Both the position numbers and the translations under genes were made by a program. This document shows positions 1 to 7,583 of a DNA stretch of 43,233 nucleotides, one piece after another (position 1 is the stretch's first letter; the number at the start of each line of letters is the position of its first letter). Below the pieces are notes generated by a model. It saw only the letters and a list, made by a program, of their open reading frames with translations, ran no database searches and was not told the origin of the DNA. Source of the stretch: Candidatus Kaiserbacteria bacterium (lineage in GTDB: Bacteria > Patescibacteriota > Minisyncoccia > Phycocordibacterales > UBA2100); NCBI GenBank assembly GCA_003164215.1, contig PLSR01000012.1:1-43233 (forward strand), read 5' to 3'.

Positions 1-22
1 CCGAGCTGACTTAGCTCCCAAC

Positions 23-43
23 TACAAAGGCCGGAACTTGGTA
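23..43. repeat. Degenerate copy of the 21-bp REP palindrome
   Basis: The stretch begins TACAAAG and ends TTGGTA, matching the outer parts of the palindrome found elsewhere in the window, but the core reads GCCGGAAC instead of CTCAGAGC, so the inner pairing is lost. It lies directly in front of the first gene and, with the copy at 686-705, brackets it. A weak match; it could be chance. Confidence 0.4.
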
Positions 44-684
44 TGGATTTTCTAACCGACGATGCAGGTGGCCGCTCACTCATAACCTCCGCGAGCGAAC
101 TTCAAGTGCGCGAGGGGATGAATTTGCAGAAGGGGATGAATTTCAGAGACGGCGGCGAACAGCTGTCGGTATTCTTGGTGTTACCGCGCGACGGGGGATA
201 TACCGACACGTGGGATGAAGCACAGATGCACTACAGCTACGAGGGCCATGATTCGGTCGCTGAAGGTGCGGCAGGGCGCACGGACGATCAACTCTTGATG
301 TATGCGAGCGGGAAGCCGACAGAGAACGGGAAGTTCTACAAAGCGGCGAACGCATACAAGGACGGCATGCGCGCCGAGCCCTTGCAGGTGCAGATATACG
401 AAAAGCTCGACCCCGGCGTGTACTTCGATAAAGGTATCTTCAATCTCGTCGACGCGACCTACGGCAAAGCCGATGGCGATACGCGCAAGGTCGCGCGGTT
501 CTATCTCACCCCAGCCGATGCCGCGCTCGCACCAGATGGGCGCGTCGCATGGGCAGAACGAACGTTGCCGGCATCAGTCAAAGCGTCGATATGGCGCGAC
601 GGCCAAGGCCGCTGCGCGGTCTGTGGCGAACAATCAAGTCTGCATTTCGAGGGCGCCCATCTTCTTTGCACCGCCCACCGCTGA
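43..684 (+). CDS. SRA-like domain protein with C-terminal zinc-finger/HNH-like end
   Basis: A 213-residue protein. The middle part (about residues 40-160) has a pattern like the SRA/PUA-type modified-base-reading domains of McrA-like restriction proteins: a YEGHDS segment, a GRTDDQLL stretch, then PLQVQIYEK, YFDKGIFNL and a closing ARFYLTP strand. The last 24 residues hold C191-x2-C194 and C209-x2-H212 with an intervening H, a zinc-binding arrangement that resembles a truncated HNH nuclease. This suggests recognition, and possibly cleavage, of modified DNA, but the family assignment is by eye. A stop at 7-9 lies in frame upstream, so ATG 43 is the first usable ATG; no clear Shine-Dalgarno is seen. 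REP-type palindromes lie on both sides, the right one starting two bases after the stop. No methylase or restriction partner is visible. Confidence 0.6.
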   Translation: MDFLTDDAGGRSLITSASELQVREGMNLQKGMNFRDGGEQLSVFLVLPRDGGYTDTWDEAQMHYSYEGHDSVAEGAAGRTDDQLLMYASGKPTENGKFYKAANAYKDGMRAEPLQVQIYEKLDPGVYFDKGIFNLVDATYGKADGDTRKVARFYLTPADAALAPDGRVAWAERTLPASVKASIWRDGQGRCAVCGEQSSLHFEGAHLLCTAHR

Positions 685-685
685 C

Positions 686-705
686 TACAAAGCTCGGAGC
701 TCGGT
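686..705. repeat. REP palindrome copy, directly after a stop codon
   Basis: TACAAAGCTC followed by GGAGCTCGGT, a variant of the 21-bp palindrome with a mutated right arm. It starts two bases after the TGA of the preceding gene, a position shared by several other copies in the window. Confidence 0.7.
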
Positions 706-778
706 GAGTGATGTTATTGCGCTCCTGCAGGGAAGGTATACGCTACCACGCAGACTTAGGCTTAGGCGGGAGGAGGCC

Positions 779-1144
779 ATGTTCTTAGTCGCATTTGTCG
801 CAACATACGTAACATTGGCGTCGTTCGAAGAGAATATTCCACTACCGTCACCACCGGAGGCGGATAAGGTCGCGGGGCTCATTTGCGAGAGCGTCTCCGA
901 TGCGGAAGATGCGGGCATCTATGACGTGGATCATAACGGCGACTTCACAGTCCCAGAAATGGAGTCGGAATTTTCAGGGCGGTGTTGGTATCGCGCTGTC
1001 GCGATCAAGCCACCGGGCGTTGTACTGACCGACGTTTTTCATCACGGTGACCACCAACTTCTCCTGTTCCGGATCTTTACACGGAGCGGCGATCGCTGGA
1101 TGTACCAGATCACCTTGCCCCCATCGCAATCATTGACGCGATAA
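779..1144 (+). CDS. Small protein with hydrophobic N-terminus, unknown function
   Basis: A 121-residue protein that I do not recognise. The first 16 residues (MFLVAFVATYVTLASF) are hydrophobic and could be a signal or anchor segment; the remainder is soluble-looking and acidic, with a DHNGDFTVPEME stretch resembling an EF-hand-like Asp/Asn loop. The start at 779 is chosen because a purine-rich GGGAGGAGG precedes it by a few bases; the frame stays open upstream but there it overlaps the previous gene. It is followed by a hairpin terminator and a REP pair. Function unknown; secreted or membrane location is an inference from the N-terminus. Confidence 0.55.
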   Translation: MFLVAFVATYVTLASFEENIPLPSPPEADKVAGLICESVSDAEDAGIYDVDHNGDFTVPEMESEFSGRCWYRAVAIKPPGVVLTDVFHHGDHQLLLFRIFTRSGDRWMYQITLPPSQSLTR

Positions 1145-1153
1145 AACACATCG

Positions 1154-1182
1154 CTCGGCGGGAATCTCCGCCGGGCGCTTTG
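1154..1182 (+). terminator. Hairpin terminator after the 779-1144 gene
   Basis: CGGCGG (1156-1161) pairs with CCGCCG (1168-1173), followed by GGGCGCTTT. The U-tract is short, so termination strength is uncertain. Confidence 0.55.
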
Positions 1183-1194
1183 AACGTTAATAAC

Positions 1195-1251
1195 TACAAA
1201 GCTCGGAGCTCGGCAACTTCTGTGGATAACTACAAAGCTCAGAGCTTTGTA
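1195..1251. repeat. Paired REP palindromes enclosing a DnaA-box-like 9-mer
   Basis: The left copy (1195-1213) starts TACAAAGCTC. The right copy (1231-1251) is perfect: arms TACAAAGCTC and GAGCTTTGTA around one central A. The spacer reads AACTTCTGTGGATAAC; TGTGGATAA at 1221-1229 is the exact reverse complement of the DnaA-box consensus TTATCCACA. The same pair plus spacer recurs at 32282-32338. It sits just upstream of the helicase promoter. Confidence 0.85.
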
Positions 1252-1274
1252 TTTTTAGGTGGGCCAACAGCAGA

Positions 1275-1283
1275 TGATACACT
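1275..1283 (+). promoter_or_regulatory. Extended -10 promoter of the helicase gene
   Basis: TGATACACT (TGn plus TACACT) ends 8 nt before the ATG at 1292, so the transcript would have almost no leader. Confidence 0.55.
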
Positions 1284-1291
1284 GACCTCTC

Positions 1292-2947
1292 ATGACGCAA
1301 AACGAGGCTTTAGAGATACTAAAAACTGGAGTGAACGTATTCCTCACCGGTGAGCCGGGCTCCGGCAAGACGCACACGATCAATGACTACATTCGCTGGC
1401 TCAATGCGCGCGGTGTGGACGTGGCAGTGACCGCTTCGACCGGCATTGCAGCGACACATGTCGGCGGTATGACGATCCACTCGTGGAGCGGCATCGGGGT
1501 GAAGCGCAACGTTTCCGATTACGAGATCGAGCTCATTATGAGCAAGGAAAAGACTGCACGCAGGATCCTCGACGCGAAGGTCTTGGTGATCGACGAGATC
1601 TCGATGCTCGACGCGACGACGCTCGATAGCGTTGACCGCGTCCTGCGCACTTTGCGGCACAAGCCGATGATGCCGGAGGAACCGTTCGGCGGATTGCAGG
1701 TGATCTTCGTCGGCGACTTTTTCCAGCTACCGCCGGTCTCGCGGGACGGCGACATGCAATTCGCTTTCGCCTCGGACGCGTGGCGCGAAGCGCGGCCGGT
1801 CGCGTGTTATCTCAATGAACAACATCGACAAGACGATGGCGAATTTCTCGATCTCTTGAGCGCAATGCGGCAGGGCACGTTTGAACGGAAGCACCGCGAC
1901 ATCCTCGCCGGGCGCATCGGACTTTCGCAGGGCGCGATCGTTGCAACGAAGCTCTACACGCACAACGCCGACGTTGACCGCATGAATACCGATGCCTTGG
2001 AAAAGATCAAAGGCAACACGCATGTCTTTCAAATGACTTCGCGCGGTGCTTCGAACCTCGTCGAGGCATTGAAGAAGAACTGTCTCTCGCCGGAAACACT
2101 CGTCTTGAAAGAAGGCGCAGCGGTGATGTTCACGCGCAACAACTTCGACGAAGGATACGTCAACGGTACATTGGCAGATGTCATCGGATTTTCGCCGTTG
2201 GGTGCGCCGATTGTGAAGACGCGTTCGGGAATAACGCTCACCGTCGAACCGGCGGAGTGGGCGATACAGGATGGCAACAAGATCTTGGCGCGTATCAATC
2301 AAATACCATTGCGGCTGGCCTGGGCTATAACGGTGCATAAGAGCCAGGGAATGAGCCTCGATGCGGCGATCATCGATCTCGGCGCGGCATTCGAATTCGG
2401 ACAAGGGTACGTCGCGATCTCGCGCGTGCGCACACTTGCCGGGCTTTTCCTCGAAGGCTTCAACGAGCGTGCGCTTCAAATGCATCCGGATGTCGTCGCA
2501 CAGGATCGGTATTTTCGCGCATACTCCGACGCGGCACGCAAGAAATTCAAATCGTTGCCCGAGAGCGAGAAGGAACACATGCAAAAGAATTTCCTGAAGG
2601 CGATCGGCGCTCACGAACCCTCGATGCGGATACCTCAAGAACCGTCGGCAGGTGCCGCACATTCCGCCCTGCGGAACTCGCTTCGCTCAAACAGTCCTCG
2701 GTCAGAATCTGCGGCACCTGCCGATGGTTCTTCCAAACTGGACCAGGCACGTGAAAAATATCCCAACATGGGCAAACCATGGCCCAAGGAAGACGATGTG
2801 TTGCTTACAGAAATGTTCAAAGACAAAAAGTCGAACAAGGAAATGGGGAAACACTTCGGTCGCAAAGTTTCCGCGATCACCGCGCGTCTCGAACACCTCG
2901 GTCTTATCGAGAATACGTGGAAGGGATATCACAAGAAGCATGAATAG
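1292..2947 (+). CDS. PIF1/RecD-like superfamily 1 DNA helicase
   Basis: A 551-residue ATP-dependent helicase. Walker A GEPGSGKT is at residues 20-27, Walker B VLVIDEIS at about 97-104, the GDFFQLPPV motif at 141-149, then HRQDD, and late motifs HKSQGMSLD and YVAISRVRT, all typical of PIF1-like SF1 helicases that unwind DNA in replication and repair. After the helicase core a low-complexity linker (about residues 449-480) is encoded by a 96-bp palindromic insertion. The last 60 residues contain a W-P-KEDD...GRKVSAITARLEHLG segment resembling a SANT/Myb or homeodomain-like DNA-binding helix set. ATG 1292 is preceded by an extended -10, with no Shine-Dalgarno. Helicase identity is secure; the C-terminal domain role is inferred. 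Confidence 0.9.
   Translation: MTQNEALEILKTGVNVFLTGEPGSGKTHTINDYIRWLNARGVDVAVTASTGIAATHVGGMTIHSWSGIGVKRNVSDYEIELIMSKEKTARRILDAKVLVIDEISMLDATTLDSVDRVLRTLRHKPMMPEEPFGGLQVIFVGDFFQLPPVSRDGDMQFAFASDAWREARPVACYLNEQHRQDDGEFLDLLSAMRQGTFERKHRDILAGRIGLSQGAIVATKLYTHNADVDRMNTDALEKIKGNTHVFQMTSRGASNLVEALKKNCLSPETLVLKEGAAVMFTRNNFDEGYVNGTLADVIGFSPLGAPIVKTRSGITLTVEPAEWAIQDGNKILARINQIPLRLAWAITVHKSQGMSLDAAIIDLGAAFEFGQGYVAISRVRTLAGLFLEGFNERALQMHPDVVAQDRYFRAYSDAARKKFKSLPESEKEHMQKNFLKAIGAHEPSMRIPQEPSAGAAHSALRNSLRSNSPRSESAAPADGSSKLDQAREKYPNMGKPWPKEDDVLLTEMFKDKKSNKEMGKHFGRKVSAITARLEHLGLIENTWKGYHKKHE
2637..2732. repeat. 96-bp nested palindromic element inserted in frame in the helicase gene
   Basis: The left arm 2637-2659 and right arm 2710-2732 are 23-bp inverted repeats with one mismatch that would be a G-U pair in RNA. 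Inside, TTCCGC and GCGGAA around CCT form a second hairpin. The total length is 96 bp, exactly 32 codons, so the reading frame is kept. It encodes a Ser/Ala-rich linker between the helicase core and the C-terminal DNA-binding-like region. The organisation resembles Rickettsia-type palindromic elements that insert into coding genes. Confidence 0.8.
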
Positions 2948-3042
2948 GGCGGTTGCGATCGTTCTTGCGCAAGACCCGTTTTCAATGTATTGTCAATAGA
3001 GCGCAAAGGATCGACCTTCGCGAATATAGGGGGATTGTCACA

Positions 3043-3315
3043 ATGCGGGTCGTGGTCACTGGAGAAGCAGGGCTCTTAAACGCCGCCGTCTCGTGGTGTG
3101 AGGGCGGTCCCGGACAATCGACAGTCATAGCCAACGAATTCGCGCGTTTTCGCCCCGACAAAGTCATTTTTCTCGACTTGTGGGGAGGAAGGATCGAACT
3201 CAATGGTCTCTCTCGCGTATCGTCCGAAGAGTTCGAAGAGCGGATTCGGCGACTCGGTTCCGAATTTGGTGGTCGCGCCTACTTTTACGACCCCCAAAAT
3301 CCGTCTCTTATGTGA
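3043..3315 (+). CDS. Small unknown protein
   Basis: A 90-residue protein I do not recognise. It begins MRVVVTGEAGLLNAAV, contains FRPDKVIFLDLWGGRIELN, and ends with a charged helix (SSEEFEERIRRLGSEFGG), a mixed alpha/beta pattern without membrane segments. ATG 3043 is preceded by AGGGGGA about 7 nt upstream, a possible ribosome binding site; the frame is open further up but without a better start. It stands alone between the helicase gene and ileS and has its own terminator hairpin (3332-3358). Confidence 0.5.
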   Translation: MRVVVTGEAGLLNAAVSWCEGGPGQSTVIANEFARFRPDKVIFLDLWGGRIELNGLSRVSSEEFEERIRRLGSEFGGRAYFYDPQNPSLM

Positions 3316-3331
3316 CTGTTCATCCTGATGT

Positions 3332-3369
3332 CCGCCGCACAGCTGAGCTATGCGGCGGGCTCGTCTTTT
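3332..3369 (+). terminator. Terminator upstream of ileS
   Basis: CCGCCGCA (3332-3339) pairs perfectly with TGCGGCGG (3351-3358), with an inner AGCTGAGCT; it is followed by GCTCGTCTTTTG. It ends the small upstream gene and abuts the ileS -10 box. Confidence 0.65.
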
Positions 3370-3371
3370 GT

Positions 3372-3377
3372 TACGAT
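3372..3377 (+). promoter_or_regulatory. -10 box of ileS
   Basis: TACGAT lies 7 nt before ATG 3385, which would make the ileS message leaderless. The ATG at 3376 overlaps the box and is therefore an unlikely start. Confidence 0.5.
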
Positions 3378-3384
3378 GGCTCGT

Positions 3385-6324
3385 ATGTCTGCGGAGAAGG
3401 AAGTAAAAAAGAGTGAAGTCGCGTTACGTGAAGAAGAGATCCTCAAATTCTGGAACGAGCACGATATTTTCAAAAAATCAGTCGATAAGGAGCCGACGAA
3501 AGGCGAGTATGTTTTCTATGATGGGCCGCCGTTCGCGACCGGTCTTCCGCACTACGGCCACATCGTCGCATCGGTGATCAAAGATGTCGTTCCTCGTTAC
3601 CAGACCATGCGCGGCTATCGCGTCCCACGCATTTGGGGTTGGGATTGCCACGGATTGCCTATAGAGAACATCGTCGAAAAGGAGCTCGGCTTCAAGCACA
3701 AGAAAGACATCAAGGCGTACGGCATCGCGAAGTTCAATGAGCGTTGCCGCGAACAGGTGCTGACCTACGCGCACGAGTGGGAAAAGATCATCCCGCGCAT
3801 CGGTCGCTGGGTAGACATGGAGCATTCGTATCGAACGATGGATAAGTCGTTCATGGAATCCGTTTGGTGGGTCTTCAAGCAACTTTTCGACAAAGGACTC
3901 GTGTACGAAGATTATCGTTCGATGCATATTTGTCCGCGTTGCGAGACAACGCTTAGTCAGCAGGAAGTTTCTGAGGGGTATAAGGATGTGAAAGATATCT
4001 CGGTGACGGTGAAGTTTAGGATGAAAGATCCAGCAAAACATGGGTTTCCAGAGAATACATATTTCTTAGCTTGGACGACGACACCGTGGACGCTGCCAGG
4101 GAATGTCGCATTAGCTGTTTTAGACCCGAAAGATCCACTAAAGAAAGTCGAGCGCTATGTTGCATGGAAGGAAGGAGATTCGATCGTGTTAGCTTCAGCT
4201 CGATATTTCAAAACACTTGGGAAACAAGATTCGGAGATCATTTATGTTTGTGGAGCGGAAGACTTAATTGGTCTCGAATACGAACCGCCTTTCGATTACT
4301 ACATCAAAGATCAAACACTCAAGAATCGCGAGAACGGTTGGAAAGTATACGCCGCTGATTTCGTAACGGCAGAGAGCGGCACCGGCATCGCGCACGAAGC
4401 GCCGGCTTTCGGCGCAGACGACTGGGAACTTTCAAAACAAGTGCATTTGCCGTTCGTGCAGCACGTTAATTACGACGGTACGATGAAGCCGGAAGTCACC
4501 GATTTTGCCGGAATGGAAGTGAAGCCGAACAGCGATGATGACAAAGTGCGGCTCGGCACCGACATCGCAGTCCTCAAATATCTCCAAGACCACGGTACTT
4601 TTTTCTCGAAAGAAAATATCACGCACTCATATCCGCACTGCTGGCGCTGCGACACGCCGCTTCTGAATTACGCGACGTCATCGTGGTTCGTTGCCGTTAC
4701 ACAGATCAAAGATAATCTGCTTGAGAATGCAAAAAATATCAACTGGTCGCCGGAGCACATCAAAGAAGGACGCTGGGGCAAATGGCTCGAGGGTGCGCGC
4801 GATTGGTCGATCAGCCGCCAACGATTCTGGGCGAGCGTCATTCCGATCTGGGTGTGCGAAAAATGCAAAGAGATGCGCGTATTCGGCTCTGCGACGGAGC
4901 TCGAAAAGGCAAGTGGCAAGAAAATAGATGATCTGCACAAGCACATTGTCGATGAGATCGCGGTGCCGTGTGATTGCGGTGGCACGATGAAAAGAATTCC
5001 GGATGTCTTGGATACCTGGTTCGATTCCGGTTCGATGCCGTATGGTGAACGGCACTATCCCTTTGAGAACAAGGAGAAATTCGACGCGGTGTTTCCTGCG
5101 CAATTCATTGCGGAAGGACTCGATCAAACGCGCGCGTGGTTCTACTACCTGCACGTCTTGGCTGGCGCGATATTCGAGAAGAACGCGTTCCAGAACGTGA
5201 TCGTCAACGGCATCATTCTCGCAGAAGACGGGAAGAAAATGGCGAAGAAGCTGAAGAATTATCCCGACCCGATGGAAGTAGTTGACCAATATGGCGCGGA
5301 TGCTCTGCGTTTTTACCTGCTTTCGTCGCCCGTGATGCAGGCGGAGAATCTCAGCTTCGCAGAGAAAGGTGTCGACGAGATCGTGAAGAAAAATATCGGA
5401 CGATTGAATAACGTGCTCGCGTTCTATGAACTGTACAAAGATGGCACGCCGCGCGATTGGCAAAGTACCAACGTGCTCGATCGCTGGATCATTTCGCGGC
5501 TCGATCAGCTCGTCGAGGAAGCGACGAAAGGTTTCGAGAGCTACCAACTCGATGTCGCCGCACGACCACTCACCGGATTCATCGACGATCTTTCGGTGTG
5601 GTATTTGCGCCGAAGCCGCGATCGATTCAAGACCGACGGCGACGACAAAACTGCCGCGCTCGCGACGCTACGGTACGTCTTACATACCGTCTCGCGTGTA
5701 ATGGCACCAACGATGCCTTTTTATGCCGAATATTTGTTCCAAGCCGTTCGCGAATCAGAAGACGAAGAGAGCGTGCACCTTGCGACGTGGCCGGAAGGGG
5801 ATGCTGCGACACGATTCGATGCGGCTCTGGTGAACGCGATGGCAGAATCGCGTCGCGTCGTCACGCTTGCCTTGGAACAGCGCGAGAAGGCGAATATCAA
5901 GGTTCGCCAGCCGCTTTCGGTGACACGCATTCCGCAAATCTCTTTTGCTGCGCTTCCCGATGTCGACGCATTGCTTGCGATCATCGCCGAAGAGATCAAC
6001 GTGAAGACGATCGAGATCGTCAAAGGTCTCGCTGCAGGTACGGTCGAGCTTGATACGTCGATCACACCTGAGCTTAAGGAAGAAGGATTCGTCCGCGATC
6101 TCGTGCGCGCAGTGCAGGGAGAGCGCAAGAATGCAGGCCTCAATCCACATGACACTATTTCGCTTATGATCTCTGCGCCGGATGATGTGCGGGCGATGAT
6201 CGAAAAGAACGAAACAGATATCGTTTCTGCGGTGAAAGCGACCTCGATCTCATTTGGCGATGTGACGAACGATATGCTGAACATCGGCGGATACGCGCTC
6301 GCGATCGCTGTCACCAAAGTGTAG
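3385..6324 (+). CDS. ileS: Isoleucyl-tRNA synthetase
   Basis: A 979-residue class I aminoacyl-tRNA synthetase that charges tRNA-Ile. The HIGH-type motif is PHYGHI (residues 55-60); the KMSKS-type motif is KMAKKLKNYPDP (from about residue 618), with Ala-Lys-Lys replacing Ser-Lys-Ser. A CPRC pair occurs in the connective region and CEKC/CDCGG pairs further on look like zinc knuckles. The CP1 editing region follows the first CPRC. The C-terminal half has the anticodon-binding helical domain and a degenerate tail. The overall type resembles the long 'eukaryote-like' IleRS. Start 3385 is favoured by the adjacent -10 box. The stretch at about 3960-4330 has visibly more A/T-ending codons than the rest. 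recO starts 2 nt after the stop. Confidence 0.95.
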   Translation: MSAEKEVKKSEVALREEEILKFWNEHDIFKKSVDKEPTKGEYVFYDGPPFATGLPHYGHIVASVIKDVVPRYQTMRGYRVPRIWGWDCHGLPIENIVEKELGFKHKKDIKAYGIAKFNERCREQVLTYAHEWEKIIPRIGRWVDMEHSYRTMDKSFMESVWWVFKQLFDKGLVYEDYRSMHICPRCETTLSQQEVSEGYKDVKDISVTVKFRMKDPAKHGFPENTYFLAWTTTPWTLPGNVALAVLDPKDPLKKVERYVAWKEGDSIVLASARYFKTLGKQDSEIIYVCGAEDLIGLEYEPPFDYYIKDQTLKNRENGWKVYAADFVTAESGTGIAHEAPAFGADDWELSKQVHLPFVQHVNYDGTMKPEVTDFAGMEVKPNSDDDKVRLGTDIAVLKYLQDHGTFFSKENITHSYPHCWRCDTPLLNYATSSWFVAVTQIKDNLLENAKNINWSPEHIKEGRWGKWLEGARDWSISRQRFWASVIPIWVCEKCKEMRVFGSATELEKASGKKIDDLHKHIVDEIAVPCDCGGTMKRIPDVLDTWFDSGSMPYGERHYPFENKEKFDAVFPAQFIAEGLDQTRAWFYYLHVLAGAIFEKNAFQNVIVNGIILAEDGKKMAKKLKNYPDPMEVVDQYGADALRFYLLSSPVMQAENLSFAEKGVDEIVKKNIGRLNNVLAFYELYKDGTPRDWQSTNVLDRWIISRLDQLVEEATKGFESYQLDVAARPLTGFIDDLSVWYLRRSRDRFKTDGDDKTAALATLRYVLHTVSRVMAPTMPFYAEYLFQAVRESEDEESVHLATWPEGDAATRFDAALVNAMAESRRVVTLALEQREKANIKVRQPLSVTRIPQISFAALPDVDALLAIIAEEINVKTIEIVKGLAAGTVELDTSITPELKEEGFVRDLVRAVQGERKNAGLNPHDTISLMISAPDDVRAMIEKNETDIVSAVKATSISFGDVTNDMLNIGGYALAIAVTKV

Positions 6325-6326
6325 TC

Positions 6327-6902
6327 ATGTACCAAAAATACCAAACTGATGCGATCGTCATAGGCTCGCGCGAGAGCGGGGAAGCGGATAAGTCGCTGGC
6401 TCTCTATACGCGTGATTTCGGTCTCGTGCGTGCGCGAGCGACGTCGGTTCGCAGTGAAAAGTCGAAGATGCGCTATGCGCTGCAAACGTATGCGCGGGCG
6501 AATGTCGCCTTGGTGCGTGGCAAGAGTGGCTGGCGCACCGCGGGAGCATCGGCCTCGACGACGACTGTCGGTAAAGATGGCACCGGTATCAGTGCGTTCG
6601 CGCGCATCAGCGAGCTCGTCACGAAGCTCGTCGCCGGTGAAGACCATAACGAATATCTTTTTGATGCACTTGCGGAAGCTCACACGGCACTGATGCGGAG
6701 TCACGTGGAATCGGTCGCGACGATCGAGATCGTTGCGGTCGCGCGCATCCTCTTTGCGCTCGGCTATCTTTCAGCAGAAGCACTTGAGACTGCATTGTTC
6801 ACGCACACCGCGTATGCCGAGCCGCATCTGCGCGAAGCGGAAGTCATCCAAGAGGAGCTGCTACTATCTATCAATAGAGCGCTCTCGCAGACACATTTAT
6901 AA
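6327..6902 (+). CDS. recO: DNA repair protein RecO
   Basis: A 191-residue protein of the recombination mediator family that helps load RecA on gapped DNA with RecF/RecR. The N-terminus (YQTDAIVIGSRESGEADKSLALYTRDFGLVRARATSVR) is the typical RecO OB-fold beginning; the rest is helical. It is shorter than the usual 220-250 residues and lacks an obvious Cys4 zinc cluster, which many RecO proteins also lack. It follows ileS by 2 nt, so it is most likely co-transcribed and translated after ileS. Confidence 0.85.
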   Translation: MYQKYQTDAIVIGSRESGEADKSLALYTRDFGLVRARATSVRSEKSKMRYALQTYARANVALVRGKSGWRTAGASASTTTVGKDGTGISAFARISELVTKLVAGEDHNEYLFDALAEAHTALMRSHVESVATIEIVAVARILFALGYLSAEALETALFTHTAYAEPHLREAEVIQEELLLSINRALSQTHL

Positions 6903-6903
6903 T
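6898..6903 (+). promoter_or_regulatory. -10 box for the GNAT gene
   Basis: TATAAT overlaps the end of recO; the predicted start of transcription is near 6910, giving a leader of about 35 nt to ATG 6945. No convincing -35 was found. Confidence 0.4.
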
Positions 6904-6944
6904 TCCCATTGTGTTCTTACACCTACAGCACTATCTTTACACTT

Positions 6945-7583
6945 ATGTCAGACACCGAAATAAAAGCCGAAGGTACGATGCCGACATCGCCGATCCCGAT
7001 CTATACATCAGTGCGCATGGGCACCATGCGCAGTCGTGACGGCGAAATGTTCACCATGTATGCCGGGCTTGAAATAGATCAGGTCGCGCAGTTGCGTGCG
7101 TACTCGCTCGATAAGAGCGACGAAGAAATTCAAAAGAACACATCCGACCGACAACGTTTTGGCGAAGGTTCATATGAGCAGTGGTATGCCAAAGGCCGCG
7201 TGCCGTTCGCGCTCGTACATGATGAGACCGGTACACTCGCCGCGATCACGTGGTTCGGACCGAAGCCCTTGGGTAGAAAATCGCTCAAACATCTTTCGGT
7301 TGAAGAACGCAGGCAAGACGAGCGGACGCTGGATTCCGGTGATTGGCATACGGTCGTCTATCGTGCGTACGGTCCCTATCGCGGGAAGGGTCTCATGAAA
7401 GCGTTCGTGAAGTTCACGATGGATGCGTATCGCACCGCATATCCGCGCTCTAAGATATGGGCCGGTATTTATGCGGAAAATCCCGCGAGCCTCGGACTCG
7501 TCGAAAAGCTCGGATTCAAAATGCGCGAAGACCTCTCCGATGCGACGTCGCACGAGACGGTGATGGTGTGGGAAGAAGTGTGA
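6945..7583 (+). CDS. GNAT-family N-acetyltransferase
   Basis: A 212-residue protein with a GCN5-related acetyltransferase fold in the C-terminal half. Acetyl-CoA-binding motif A is seen as YGPYRGKGLMKAFVKF, and the later motif as YAENPASLGLVEKLGFKMR. The acceptor substrate cannot be told from sequence. The first ten residues are polar and the family's core starts around residue 20, so the exact start is uncertain; 6945 gives a sensible ATG, whereas the TTG at 6909 is less likely. It is convergent with pta: the two stop codons are directly adjacent with no terminator hairpin between them. Confidence 0.8.
   Translation: MSDTEIKAEGTMPTSPIPIYTSVRMGTMRSRDGEMFTMYAGLEIDQVAQLRAYSLDKSDEEIQKNTSDRQRFGEGSYEQWYAKGRVPFALVHDETGTLAAITWFGPKPLGRKSLKHLSVEERRQDERTLDSGDWHTVVYRAYGPYRGKGLMKAFVKFTMDAYRTAYPRSKIWAGIYAENPASLGLVEKLGFKMREDLSDATSHETVMVWEEV

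Noticed and set aside
302-778. The long upstream extension of the 779-1144 frame as coding
   Set aside because: It overlaps the SRA-like gene in another frame and its translation is Arg/Ser-rich without any pattern, as expected for a shadow frame.
1727-2662. A 311-codon minus-strand frame opposite the helicase gene
   Set aside because: It is antisense to a secure helicase with all motifs; no own start signals.
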